In this document: one piece after another, positions 1-8,956 of the stretch
How positions within the stretch are numbered: position 1 is the first letter of the stretch
Layout: the number at the start of each line of letters is the position of its first letter
NCBI GenBank assembly: GCA_021798395.1
Contig: JAJZHS010000080.1
Location: 1-8,973, forward strand
DNA from: Pseudomonadota bacterium
GTDB lineage: Bacteria; Pseudomonadota; Gammaproteobacteria; Burkholderiales; Burkholderiaceae_C
Reading direction: 5' to 3'
Length of the DNA: 8,973 nucleotides
Program-made: the position numbers and the translations under genes
Notes under the pieces: model-generated
Seen by the model: the letters and a program-made list of their open reading frames with translations, nothing else
What the model was told of the DNA's origin: nothing
Database searches by the model: none

Positions 1-230
1 AGCCGTACACGCCGACGCGGTAGCCGGCGGCCAGCAGCACGTGCTCGAGGTAGGCGCAGGTCGAACCCTTGCCGTTGGTTCCGGCCACCGTGTACACCGG
101 ACACGCGAAGCGCAGACCCAGCGCGTCGCGCACTTGCGCCACACGCTCCAGCCCGAGCGCGATCGGCTGCGCGTGCAGCGCCTCGGCGTGCTGCAGCCAG
201 CGCGCCAGATCCCAGCCGGCCGCGGCCGGA

Positions 231-247
<17 letters not shown>
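1..247 (-). CDS. folC: FolC, dihydrofolate synthase / folylpolyglutamate synthase, N-terminal part (runs off the window)
   Basis: The first 82 codons are present; the 3' part lies beyond base 1. FolC is a cytoplasmic Mur-ligase-family enzyme that adds glutamate to dihydropteroate and then to folates, using ATP. The identifying motif is the P-loop VAGTNGKGST at residues 54-63, which binds the ATP phosphate. It is preceded by a helical lead (LARWLQHAEAL, then GLERV at 32-36) and followed by the AAGYRVGVY strand (73-81), as in other FolC proteins. The start is the ATG at 247-245. This overlaps the 3' end of accD by 17 nt in a different frame, and no clear Shine-Dalgarno is visible, so translation probably depends on ribosomes arriving from accD. 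accD followed by folC is a widely conserved proteobacterial pair. Family identity is secure; the bifunctional activity is inferred from proteobacterial relatives. Confidence 0.93.
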
Positions 248-1102
<855 letters not shown>

Positions 1103-1106
<4 letters not shown>

Positions 1107-1930
1107 GACGTGCTCCTGGTGGGCGCCGCGCGCGGCGCGTCGATGGCCTGGCGGATGTCGGCGACGAACGCCGCGGCGGCGGCGCGCGCGGCGGCGTCGT
1201 CGAGGCCTTCCATCAATTCGATGATCCGCGAGCCGATGATCACGGCGTCGGCGCTGGCGGCGACCGCGGCCGCGCTGGCGCCGTCGCGAATGCCAAAGCC
1301 CACGCCAAGCGGCAGTCTCACATGCGCGCGCAGGTGCTGCAAGCGCGCGGCGATGCCGGTGGCATCGAGATGGGCCGCGCCGGTCACCCCCTTCAGCGAC
1401 ACGTAGTACACGTAGCCGCTGGCCAGCGCGTCGACCTGGCGCATCCTGGCCTCGGTCGACGTCGGCGCGAGCAGGAAGATGGGGTCGATGGCGCGCGCCT
1501 GCAGCGCGCGAGCGAACGCCTCCGACTCTTCGGGCGGATAGTCGACCACCAGCACGCCGTCGACCCCGGCGGCGGCCGCGGCGTCGATGAAGGCGTCGAC
1601 CCCGAAGCGCTCGATCGGGTTGGCGTAGCCCATCAGCACCACCGGGGTACGGGCGTCGTCGACACGGAACGCGCGCACCCAGTCGAGCACCTGGGCCAGG
1701 CGCACGCCGTGGGCCAGCGCGCGCTCGGCCGCGCGCTGGATCACCGGGCCGTCGGCCATCGGGTCGGAGAACGGCACGCCGAGTTCGACGATGTCAGCCC
1801 CGGCGCAGACCAGCGCGTGCATCAGCGCCACGGTCCCCTGCGGCGACGGATCGCCGGCGGTGACGTACGGGATCAGCGCCTTGCGGCCCTGCGCGGCGAG
1901 CGCGGCGAAGGTGGCGGGAATCCGGCTCAT
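1103..1930 (-). CDS. trpA: TrpA, tryptophan synthase alpha subunit
   Basis: This 275-residue TIM-barrel protein cleaves indole-3-glycerol phosphate to glyceraldehyde 3-phosphate and indole, and passes the indole to TrpB inside the alpha2beta2 complex. Both catalytic acids are present at the same numbers as in E. coli: Glu49 in VELGVPFSDP and Asp60 in PMADGP. Other family blocks are LIPYVTAGDP (19-28), the mobile loop VSLKGVTGA, the phosphate-binding GVGFGIRDG, and VIIGSRIIELM. The start is the ATG at 1930-1928; MSRIPATFAALAAQGRKALIPY aligns with normal TrpA N termini. A GGGGG tract lies 6 nt upstream of the ATG. That ATG overlaps the stop codon of a repeat-encoded 52-codon ORF (ATGA), instead of following trpB directly. 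The gene ends in an ATGA overlap with accD. It looks fully functional. Confidence 0.98.
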
Positions 1931-2085
1931 GGTTGGCCCCCAGGCGCTGCGCGCCGCCCCCCGAGGGGGCTGAGCGCGGCTTCGGAGCGGCCGTGCGCCG
2001 CGCTCATGATTTGGCCCCCAGGCGCTGCGCGCCGCCCCCCGAGGGGGCTGAGCGCGGCTTCGGAGCGGCCGTGCGCCGCGCTCAT
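1927..2085 (-). CDS. Repeat-encoded 52-codon ORF bridging to trpA (possible coupling ORF)
   Basis: This ORF starts at the ATG at 2085-2083, which overlaps the stop of the preceding 26-codon ORF. It spans two repeat units because the first of them is 78 bp, one base longer than the others, and so joins the next unit in frame (GGQIMSAAHG at the seam). It stops at 1929-1927, with the TGA overlapping the trpA ATG. An internal in-frame ATG at 2007-2005 offers a second entry point. The product would be a two-fold repeat of the 26-residue sequence, low in complexity and basic, with no family I recognise. As with the preceding ORF, only a translational-coupling role is suggested, by position. Confidence 0.33.
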   Translation of the reverse strand: MSAAHGRSEAALSPLGGRRAAPGGQIMSAAHGRSEAALSPLGGRRAAPGGQP

Positions 2086-2158
2086 GGTTGGCCCCCAGGC
2101 GCTGCGCGCCGCCCCCCGAGGGGGCTGAGCGCGGCTTCGGAGCGGCCGTGCGCCGCGC

Positions 2159-2162
<4 letters not shown>
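1931..2162 (-). repeat. Three tandem 77/78-bp GC-rich repeat units between trpB and trpA
   Basis: Three units lie head to tail: 2162-2086 (77 bp), 2085-2008 (78 bp) and 2007-1931 (77 bp). Each begins ATGAGCGCGGC on the minus strand. They appear identical except just before the next ATG, where units one and three end CCAACC and unit two ends CCAAATC. Each unit has a 10-bp inverted repeat (TGAGCGCGGC and GCCGCGCTCA, 16-nt loop), followed by a GC hairpin (GCCCCCTCGGGGGGC) and a GGCGC-GCA-GCGCC hairpin. A GGGGG tract sits 6-7 nt before the next ATG. The near-perfect identity suggests recent amplification or ongoing homogenisation. There are no spacers, so it is not CRISPR, and no transposase, so it is not an insertion sequence. 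GC-rich intergenic repeats with a CCCCTCGGGG core are common in Burkholderiales; placing this unit in such a class is from memory and untested. Confidence 0.95.
2082..2162 (-). CDS. Repeat-encoded 26-codon ORF bridging trpB to the next ORF (possible coupling ORF)
   Basis: The ATG at 2162-2160 overlaps the trpB stop as ATGA and is preceded by a G6 tract 5 nt upstream, a plausible Shine-Dalgarno. The frame reads MSAAHGRSEAAL through to AAPGGQP and stops at 2084-2082, again overlapping a following ATG. The predicted peptide is short, basic and rich in Ala, Gly, Pro and Arg. It has no recognisable domain, signal peptide or membrane segment. If translated, its role is more likely to carry terminating ribosomes across the repeat to trpA than to make a useful product. 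It could simply be a by-product of the repeat sequence. Translation is unproven. Confidence 0.35.
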
Positions 2163-3379
<1,217 letters not shown>

Positions 3380-3436
3380 GTCGGTGATGGGCGCAATGGG
3401 AACTGCGATTCGACGTCGGGCCGCCGCGCCGTGGCG

Positions 3437-4072
3437 TCAACGGGGCGGCTGGGCGTCGGCTGCGCGCACCGCGGCGACAAAGTCGCGCATCGCGGCGGCG
3501 TCCTTGATCCCCTTGGCGGCTTCGACTCCGGAGGAAACGTCAACCGCCCAGGGGCGCACGCGCGACACTGCCCGCGCCACATTTTGCGCACGCAACCCAC
3601 CAGACAAAACGATGGGAAAGCCGACGTCTGTTGGAAGCAGTGACCAATCGAACACCTCGCCGCCACCACCGTAGCCCTCGACGAAAGCGTCGACCAGGAT
3701 ACCCTGGGCATCGGCGTAGCGATGCGCGAAGTCTACCAAATCGAACCCGGCGCGCATGCGCGCGGCGCGCAGGTACGGATGGCCGTGGCGCGCGCAGTCC
3801 TGCGGCGTCTCGTCGCCGTGAAACTGCAGCAGCGACGGGCGCAGCCGCTGCACCACTCGATCGACCAGGGCGGCCTCGGCGTTGACGAACAGCGCCACGG
3901 TGCCGACCAGCGGCGGCAGCGCGCGACGGATCGCCAGCGCCTGTTCGAGGTCAACCGCGCGCGGACTCGGTGCGTAGAACACCAGGCCGATTGCGTCGGC
4001 GCCGGCGGCCGCCGCGGCCCGCGCGTCGTCGATACGGGTGATGCCGCAGATCTTGATCCGGGTACGGTGCAT
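3437..4072 (-). CDS. trpF: TrpF, phosphoribosylanthranilate isomerase
   Basis: This 211-residue TIM-barrel enzyme carries out the Amadori rearrangement of N-(5'-phosphoribosyl)anthranilate to CdRP in tryptophan synthesis. The family signature IKICGIT carries the catalytic Cys9, and ILVDAF carries the catalytic Asp128. LLQFHGDE (81-88), the GYGGGGEVFDW loop, LSGGL (157-160 region) and AVDVSSGVE (phosphate-binding end) are also typical. I choose the ATG at 4072-4070, which gives MHRTRIKICGIT; a TTG three codons upstream (4081) is possible but less likely. It begins 60 nt after the truA stop, and that gap has no clear terminator or promoter, so it probably shares the truA transcript. trpB follows after 57 nt. 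A stand-alone trpF next to trpB and trpA, without trpC or trpD, is the usual betaproteobacterial arrangement. Confidence 0.97.
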   Translation of the reverse strand: MHRTRIKICGITRIDDARAAAAAGADAIGLVFYAPSPRAVDLEQALAIRRALPPLVGTVALFVNAEAALVDRVVQRLRPSLLQFHGDETPQDCARHGHPYLRAARMRAGFDLVDFAHRYADAQGILVDAFVEGYGGGGEVFDWSLLPTDVGFPIVLSGGLRAQNVARAVSRVRPWAVDVSSGVEAAKGIKDAAAMRDFVAAVRAADAQPPR

Positions 4073-4132
4073 GGCGGCCAAAGCGCTGAATACGCGGAAA
4101 GCGGGGGATGCGGCCGACGCGCGCTCAAGCGC

Positions 4133-4918
4133 TCATGCGCGCAGCACCGGATGGCCGCAAAGGGGCTCGGGAAGTCCCCATTGTCCCCCATAGCACGGCC
4201 CGACGAAATACAGCCCGTCGGGCATGAAGGTCGGCGCGGCCAGGCGTCGATCGCGTGCGCGCAGCACCGCGCGCAGCCACGCCGCGTCGCGCGCGCCGCC
4301 GCCGACTGCGAGCAGGCAACCCATGATGTTGCGCACCATGTGGTGCAAAAAAGCGTTGGCGTGGAAATCGAAGGTCCAGGTGTCGCCGTCGCGCAGGATG
4401 TCGATCGCGTGCATGGTCTTCACCGGACTCGGCGCCTGGCACGCGCTGGCGCGCATCGACGAGAAATCGTGCTCGCCGAGCAGTTCGGCCGCCGCCGCGC
4501 GCATGGCGTCGGCGTCGAGCCCCAGATGCGTCCAGCCGACCAGCCCATGCAGCAGCGCCGGGCGCACCGCGCTCTGCACCAGCACGTAGCGGTAGCGGCG
4601 CGCGTGGGCGCTCTTCTGGGCGTGGAACGCGTCGTCGACCTCGCGCGCCCAGCGCACCACGACGTCCGCGGGCAGAAAGGCGTTGACGCCCCGCACCCAC
4701 GAGAACGGCGCCCGCAACACCGGGCTGTCGAGGTGGACCACCTGCTGCAGCGCGTGCACGCCGGCGTCGGTGCGCCCGGCGCAGGCCACGCGCAGCGGAC
4801 TGCCGACGAAACGGTGCAGCGCCTGCTCGAGCGCGTCCTGCACCGTGCGCCCGCCGGGCTGGCTCTGCCAGCCCTGGTAGGCGCAACCGCGGTAGCTCAG
4901 GCCCAGCGCAACGCGCAT
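4133..4918 (-). CDS. truA: TruA, tRNA pseudouridine(38-40) synthase
   Basis: This 261-residue enzyme converts uridines 38, 39 and 40 in the tRNA anticodon arm to pseudouridine. The N terminus MRVALGLSYRGCAYQGWQ is characteristic. The catalytic aspartate is Asp51 in CAGRTDAGVHALQQVVH. DFHANAFLHHMVRNIMG is the conserved C-terminal half motif, and the protein ends YFVGPCYGGQWGLPEP as expected. The reading frame is open further upstream, to 5077, but that extension overlaps the end of fimV and bears no resemblance to the family. The ATG at 4918-4916 is therefore the start, 40 nt after the fimV stop. Length is close to E. coli TruA (270). fimV-truA-trpF is a conserved order in Betaproteobacteria, and in some organisms truA is thought to be co-transcribed with the trp genes after it. 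Confidence 0.97.
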   Translation of the reverse strand: MRVALGLSYRGCAYQGWQSQPGGRTVQDALEQALHRFVGSPLRVACAGRTDAGVHALQQVVHLDSPVLRAPFSWVRGVNAFLPADVVVRWAREVDDAFHAQKSAHARRYRYVLVQSAVRPALLHGLVGWTHLGLDADAMRAAAAELLGEHDFSSMRASACQAPSPVKTMHAIDILRDGDTWTFDFHANAFLHHMVRNIMGCLLAVGGGARDAAWLRAVLRARDRRLAAPTFMPDGLYFVGPCYGGQWGLPEPLCGHPVLRA

Positions 4919-4958
4919 CGTGTCCGAGATCGACGCCCAGCGCGTGCCCCGGCCGCGC

Positions 4959-7694
4959 TCAGCCGAGCTCGGCCAGCATCGCCTCGGCGCGTGCGCGCGT
5001 GGGCCCGTCGGACTCGGCCACGATCTCGCGCAGCAAGTCGCGCGCCATGTCCGTATCGCCGAGCGCGCGGAATTCATCGATCAGCGCGAACCGCGTGTCG
5101 ACCGCCTCGGCCGGCTGCTGGTCCGCCTCCGGCGCCGAAGCCGGTTCGCGCGCTTCGCCTGCGGGCTCCGCCACCGGTTGCGCGCCGGATTCGCCCGGCG
5201 GCGTTGCGGCCTGCTGCGCACCGGAAGCGGCCTGGGCCTCGCCGACGGCCTCTTCCGGCTCGTCAACGGCAACCAGTTCCAGATCGCCGTCCAGCGGCGG
5301 CTGCTGCGTCGGCTGCGCATCGGGCGCGTCGACCGCGACGGCAGGGACCAGATCCAGCGACAGATCGCTGAGGTCGAACTCCAGCGGGGCGTGGTCCGGA
5401 ACGGCCTGCGCCTCGGGCGCGGCTTCGTCGACGGACGCGGCCTCGTCGATGGGTTCGACCCCGGTTGCGGGCGGTACCGACGGCGCGGCCGCGCCGAGGT
5501 CGAAGTCGAGCGCCGACCGCTGCGTGTCCACCCTGCCCGCGGCGGCGCCGGTCAGGTCCAGATCGAGGTCGAGCCCGGTCGCCGTGGTCGCCGTGGTCGC
5601 CGTGGTCGCCGTGGCGGCCACGCTGGGCACGCTGCGTGCTCCGGGCGCCATCAATTCGGTCGCCGGCAGCGTCTGCCCGGAGTCGCCCAGCATCGACGCC
5701 GCGGGCTCGAATCCGCTCGATGGGATGGTCGACGGGTTGCCGAGCGACGCCGGCGGCTGGGTGTTGTGGTACAGCGGGTTGACCGGATCGAGGTGACGCC
5801 CCAGGTCCTGCGCCTTCTTCCAGTCCGGCCCGGCGCCTTCGGTCAGCGTGAACAGTTCGGCCGCGGTCATTTCGAACGAGCGCACGTCCTTGCGCTTGGC
5901 GTAGATCTCAAGCAGCTTGAGTCGCGCCGCGTTGCGGTCCGGATGCTGCTTGAGCGCTTCCTTCAGGATTTCCTCGGCCTGCAGGTCACGCCCGTACGCC
6001 AGATAGACGTCGGCTTCGGCCACCGGGTCGACGTCGCCTGCGTCGAACTGGCTCGGCGTGTACGCGATCGACGACCCCAGCGTGCTGTTGCGGGTGTCGA
6101 CGCGCTCACCGCCGCTGCCGCCGAAAAAGCTGTCTGCGCTCGTGATGCGGCTGTCGAACACCGAACTGTCGCGCGGAGCCTTCGCCGCGGCGCGGCGGCG
6201 CAACCACAGCAGCAGCACGAGCAAGGCCAGCACGCCGCCGCCGGCCGGCAGCAGCAGCGGGTTGGCCAGCAGACTGTCGCGCCAGCTGGAGCGCGCAGCG
6301 GCAGCCTTCGCACGCGGCGCCGGCTTCGGCACGGCCACCGGCCCGGGCAGAGCGGGAGCCGCCTTGCGCGTCGGCGTCGCGGCGACGGTGCGCGGCGTTG
6401 GCGCGACCGGAGCCGAAGCGACTGGAGCCGAAGCGACTGGGGCCGAAGCGGCAGGGGTCGAAGCCGCAGGAGCCGAAGCGCCCGTGCGCGGCTTCGCCGG
6501 ATGCGGTGCAGGACGTGGCGCGGCTGCCGTCGCCTCAGCCTGCGCGGCGCTGGCCGCGAGTCTGGTCAATTCGGCCACGCTGGCGCGCGCCGCGGCCAGC
6601 TTCGCGGCAATCGCCGCGGCCTGCTCCTGTTCGGCGATGCGATTGGCCTCGGCGCTTTGCGTGCCGACCGCGGCCTTGCTCAGCTTCAGCCGCGAACGCG
6701 GCGCCGATGCCGCGCCGGAGGGCTTGCGCACCTCGGCGACGATGCGCCCGGCGCTGCTCCGCGACGGCTGCGACGGTCGCGGCGCGGCCTGCGCGGCCAG
6801 TTGCGCCAGGCGCTGGCGATAGGCCTGGAAGTCGCGGCTTTGCGCGATCACTTCGCGCCGCGCGGCGTCTTCGGGCACCGCGTCGGCGACCGCCGCGGCC
6901 GGCAGCCGCAGCACCGCTCCGGCCCGCAGCAGGTTCATGTTGTGGTCGATGAACGCGCCGCTGTTGGCCCGGTACAGGGCGACGAGCATCTGGTCGAGAG
7001 ACAGTTCTTCGACCGGAATCCGGCGCGCGATGCTGCTCAGGGTGTCGCCCGGGCGCACGCGGTAGGCGGTCGCCTGCTGCGGCGTCTGCGGCGCGGCGGC
7101 ACGCGCCTGTGCGCGCTGCCCGACCCGACCAGCTGAATGTCGTCTGGAGGGCGACTGCGGCTCCGGCGCGGCGGGCGCCGGCGCCGCGCTGACCTGCGCC
7201 GCGTCCACTTGCGGCGCGCCGACCTGCGGTGCGATCGCGGTCGCCGGCGCCGGTTCGTGGAAACCGGGCGGGTTGAACAGCAAGGTGTAGTCGCGGGTCA
7301 GCTCGCCACCGGACCAGGTCGCGCGCAGCAGCACGTCCAGATAGGGGTCGTTGACCGGTCGGGTTCCGCGCAGCCGCAACCAGACGCGGCCATCGGCGCC
7401 ATGCTCGACGGTGACGCGAAGCTGATCGAGCGCGTGGCTGTAGCTGAGCTGCCGCGCGGCGAAATCCGAGGGGGGTGCGACCGCGATGCTCAGGCTTGCC
7501 GCCTCGTTGGCGCTGAGCGGATTCATCGCGATGTCCGCGCTCAGGGGCTGGCCCAGCGCCGAAAGAACCCGCGCCGCGCCCAGGCCCAGCGCATGCGCCG
7601 ACACCGCGGCCCCGGCCGCCAGCCACGCGGCAGCGAGCGCGCGGCACAGGCCGGAGCGGGACACGCGATGCGTCGAGGACTTGCGCGAGTTCAC
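4959..7694 (-). CDS. fimV: FimV-like polar hub protein with LysM, membrane segment and TPR regions
   Basis: This 911-residue protein matches FimV in domain order and length (P. aeruginosa FimV is about 919). In relatives it is an inner-membrane, peptidoglycan-binding scaffold that supports type IV pilus assembly, polar organisation and cAMP signalling. A signal peptide (about 1-35, cut after AHA) is followed by the hallmark LGLGAARVLSALGQPLSADI. A LysM domain starts YRVRPGDTLSSIARRI (about 211-265), then come an Ala/Glu/Arg-rich probable coiled coil (about 275-385), an Ala/Pro spacer with ASAPV repeats (406-430), and one membrane helix (about 479-498) followed by RRRAAAK. TPR-like helices lie at about 555-640, then an acidic disordered region. 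The C-terminal FimV motif is RFALIDEFRALGDTDMARDLLREIV (867-891). The start is GTG at 7694-7692; a GTG at codon 11 is an alternative. No Shine-Dalgarno is visible. Confidence 0.93.
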   Translation of the reverse strand: MNSRKSSTHRVSRSGLCRALAAAWLAAGAAVSAHALGLGAARVLSALGQPLSADIAMNPLSANEAASLSIAVAPPSDFAARQLSYSHALDQLRVTVEHGADGRVWLRLRGTRPVNDPYLDVLLRATWSGGELTRDYTLLFNPPGFHEPAPATAIAPQVGAPQVDAAQVSAAPAPAAPEPQSPSRRHSAGRVGQRAQARAAAPQTPQQATAYRVRPGDTLSSIARRIPVEELSLDQMLVALYRANSGAFIDHNMNLLRAGAVLRLPAAAVADAVPEDAARREVIAQSRDFQAYRQRLAQLAAQAAPRPSQPSRSSAGRIVAEVRKPSGAASAPRSRLKLSKAAVGTQSAEANRIAEQEQAAAIAAKLAAARASVAELTRLAASAAQAEATAAAPRPAPHPAKPRTGASAPAASTPAASAPVASAPVASAPVAPTPRTVAATPTRKAAPALPGPVAVPKPAPRAKAAAARSSWRDSLLANPLLLPAGGGVLALLVLLLWLRRRAAAKAPRDSSVFDSRITSADSFFGGSGGERVDTRNSTLGSSIAYTPSQFDAGDVDPVAEADVYLAYGRDLQAEEILKEALKQHPDRNAARLKLLEIYAKRKDVRSFEMTAAELFTLTEGAGPDWKKAQDLGRHLDPVNPLYHNTQPPASLGNPSTIPSSGFEPAASMLGDSGQTLPATELMAPGARSVPSVAATATTATTATTATGLDLDLDLTGAAAGRVDTQRSALDFDLGAAAPSVPPATGVEPIDEAASVDEAAPEAQAVPDHAPLEFDLSDLSLDLVPAVAVDAPDAQPTQQPPLDGDLELVAVDEPEEAVGEAQAASGAQQAATPPGESGAQPVAEPAGEAREPASAPEADQQPAEAVDTRFALIDEFRALGDTDMARDLLREIVAESDGPTRARAEAMLAELG
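5577..5615 (-). repeat. In-frame 9-bp minisatellite in fimV (Ala-Thr-Thr repeats)
   Basis: The plus strand repeats GTCGCCGTG about four times. On the minus strand this encodes ATT units at residues 694-706 of FimV, in the disordered cytoplasmic region between the TPR helices and the acidic stretch. The 9-bp period keeps the frame, so changes in copy number would alter spacer length without breaking the gene. It is probably a slippage-prone linker with no specific motif. Confidence 0.85.
6405..6479 (-). repeat. In-frame 15-bp minisatellite in fimV (ASAPV pentapeptides)
   Basis: Five 15-bp units encode pentapeptides at FimV residues 406-430: ASAPA, ASTPA and three ASAPV. They lie in the Ala/Pro-rich periplasmic spacer between the coiled-coil region and the membrane helix. 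The three ASAPV units are nearly identical at the DNA level, suggesting recent expansion. Gain or loss of units would change how far the LysM domain can reach into the cell wall; that consequence is an inference. Confidence 0.88.
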
Positions 7695-7721
7695 TAGAGG
7701 CGGCGATATTGGAGTGAAATC

Positions 7722-7750
7722 ACCATAGCATCAGCGAGTTACGCTGACAA
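7722..7750 (-). promoter_or_regulatory. Predicted sigma70-type promoter of fimV
   Basis: On the minus strand, TTGTCA (7750-7745) is separated by exactly 17 nt from TATGGT (7727-7722). The -35 matches 5 of 6 and the -10 matches 4 of 6 consensus bases. TGC directly before the -10 gives an extended -10 (TGnTAT). The likely transcription start is around 7715, leaving a leader of only about 20 nt before the fimV GTG. This region is noticeably more AT-rich than the flanking genes. The promoter would serve fimV and perhaps truA and the trp genes downstream. Confidence 0.6.
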
Positions 7751-7775
7751 GTTCGCATCCTGGCCGAACTTGTCA
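7745..7775. promoter_or_regulatory. Perfect 11-bp inverted repeat overlapping the fimV -35 (possible operator)
   Basis: The arms are TGACAAGTTCG (7745-7755) and CGAACTTGTCA (7765-7775), perfectly complementary, with a 9-nt centre. The left arm contains the predicted fimV -35 hexamer. A dimeric regulator bound here would cover the -35 and the region just upstream. No T-tract follows on either strand, so it does not look like a classical intrinsic terminator, although the transcript from asd could form the hairpin. A shorter 6-bp inverted repeat (ATGCGA at 7775-7780, TCGCAT at 7790-7795) adjoins it. I do not recognise the site as that of a known regulator. Confidence 0.5.
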
Positions 7776-7795
7776 TGCGATCCCGATTGTCGCAT

Positions 7796-7815
7796 CCCCG
7801 CCGCAAACGCGGGGG
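7796..7815 (-). terminator. GC hairpin just after asd, possible weak terminator
   Basis: On the minus strand, a CCCCGC-type arm pairs with GCGGGG around a short T-rich loop, starting about 12 nt after the asd stop. A stem of about six to seven pairs with one bulge is possible. No run of T follows, so intrinsic termination would be poor. It may act with the neighbouring 11-bp inverted repeat to stabilise or end the asd message before the fimV promoter. Confidence 0.3.
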
Positions 7816-7826
7816 TCGACCGGGGT

Positions 7827-8945
7827 TCACGCTGCCAGCACGATGCGCAGCATCCGGCGCAGCGGTTCGGCGGCGCCCCACAGCAGCTGGTCGCCGACGG
7901 TGAACGCGCCGAGGTACTGCGGGCCCATCGCCAGCTTGCGCAGTCGGCCGACCGGGATGGTCAGCGTACCCGTCACCGCCACCGGGGTGAGTGCGCGGAT
8001 GCTGGCCTCGCGGGTGTTCGGCACCACGCGAACCCAGGCGTTGTCGGCGGCGATCAGCGCTTCGATGTCGGCCAGCGGCACGTCGCGCGTGAGCTTGAAG
8101 GTCAGCGCCTGGCTGTGGCAGCGCATCGCGCCGACGCGCACGCACAGGCCGTCGACCGGGACCGGCGTGGCATGGCCGAGGATCTTGTTGGTCTCGGCGC
8201 CGGCCTTCCATTCCTCGCGCGACACGCCGCCGCCGAGGTCCTTGTCGATCCACGGGATCAGGCTGCCGCCCAGCGGCACCTCGAACTGCCGCGTGGCGTC
8301 GGCCGGCAGCGCGCGCTGGGTCTCGATGACGCCGCGGTCGATGTCGAGGATCGCCGACGCCGGGTCGTCGAGCAGGCCGCGCACCGCCGCGTTGAGGGTG
8401 CCGAACTGGGTCAGCAGCTCGCGCATGTGCTGCGCGCCGCCGCCCGAGGCGGCCTGGTAGGTCATGCTGGTCATCCATTCGACCAGCCCGGCCTTGAACA
8501 GCGCACCCACGCCCATCAGCATGCAGCTGACCGTGCAGTTGCCGCCGATCCAGTTGCGCTGGCCGCGCGCCAGCGCGGCGTCGATCACCGGGCGGTTGAC
8601 CGGGTCGAGCACGATCACCGCGTCGTCACGCATGCGCAGCGTCGACGCGGCGTCGATCCAGTGCCCGCGCCAGCCGCTCGCGCGCAGCGGCTCGAACACC
8701 GCGGCGGTGTAGTCGCCGCCCTGCGCGGTCAGCACCACGTCGCAGCTGCGCAGCGCGTCGAGGTCGTGCGCGTCGTGCAGCGCCAGCCCGGCGCCGGCCC
8801 ACGCCGGCGCGGCGCCGCCGGCGTTGCTGGTGGAGAAGAACACCGGTTCGATCAGCGCGAAATCGCCTTCGTCGCGCATGCGCTGCATCAGCACCGAGCC
8901 GACCATGCCGCGCCAGCCGACCAACCCTACCCGCATCTTTGCCAT
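7827..8945 (-). CDS. asd: Asd, aspartate-semialdehyde dehydrogenase
   Basis: This 372-residue cytoplasmic enzyme reduces aspartyl phosphate to aspartate semialdehyde with NADPH, the branch point to lysine/diaminopimelate, threonine and methionine. The N-terminal Rossmann motif GLVGWRGMVGS binds NADPH. Cys137 in WIGGNCTVSCM is the acyl-thioester nucleophile (Cys135 in E. coli), and His277 in GAMRCHSQAL is the acid/base (His274). Substrate-site blocks include FFSTSNAGG (36-44) and QAASGGGAQHMREL (164-177). Length fits the Gram-negative type (E. coli 367). The ATG at 8945-8943 is preceded by GGAAGA about 5 nt upstream, a good Shine-Dalgarno. The gene usually following leuB in Betaproteobacteria is asd, but leuB would lie outside this window. 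fimV follows after 132 nt with its own promoter. Confidence 0.98.
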   Translation of the reverse strand: MAKMRVGLVGWRGMVGSVLMQRMRDEGDFALIEPVFFSTSNAGGAAPAWAGAGLALHDAHDLDALRSCDVVLTAQGGDYTAAVFEPLRASGWRGHWIDAASTLRMRDDAVIVLDPVNRPVIDAALARGQRNWIGGNCTVSCMLMGVGALFKAGLVEWMTSMTYQAASGGGAQHMRELLTQFGTLNAAVRGLLDDPASAILDIDRGVIETQRALPADATRQFEVPLGGSLIPWIDKDLGGGVSREEWKAGAETNKILGHATPVPVDGLCVRVGAMRCHSQALTFKLTRDVPLADIEALIAADNAWVRVVPNTREASIRALTPVAVTGTLTIPVGRLRKLAMGPQYLGAFTVGDQLLWGAAEPLRRMLRIVLAA

Positions 8946-8950
8946 CGTCG

Positions 8951-8956
8951 TCTTCC
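8951..8956 (-). promoter_or_regulatory. Shine-Dalgarno of asd
   Basis: GGAAGA on the minus strand lies 5 nt before the asd ATG. It is the clearest purine-rich ribosome-binding site in the window and fixes the asd start. The remaining bases to the window edge show no promoter I can recognise. Confidence 0.7.

Noticed and set aside
4073..4132. Promoter or terminator between truA and trpF
   Set aside because: No hexamer pair with suitable spacing and no stem followed by T-tract could be seen in the 60-bp gap; the same holds for the 57-bp trpF-trpB gap.
4919..5077. N-terminal extension of TruA
   Set aside because: The extra residues overlap fimV coding sequence and do not resemble TruA; the internal ATG at 4918 gives the normal N terminus.
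3722..7136. Very long plus-strand open frames (549 and 738 codons) opposite truA and fimV
   Set aside because: Arg/Gly-rich low-complexity translations typical of antisense frames in 70% GC DNA; fimV and truA are well supported on the other strand.
7745..7775. Intrinsic terminator of asd
   Set aside because: The stem is good, but no T-tract follows on the minus strand, and the repeat coincides with the fimV -35, so an operator or other role is at least as likely.
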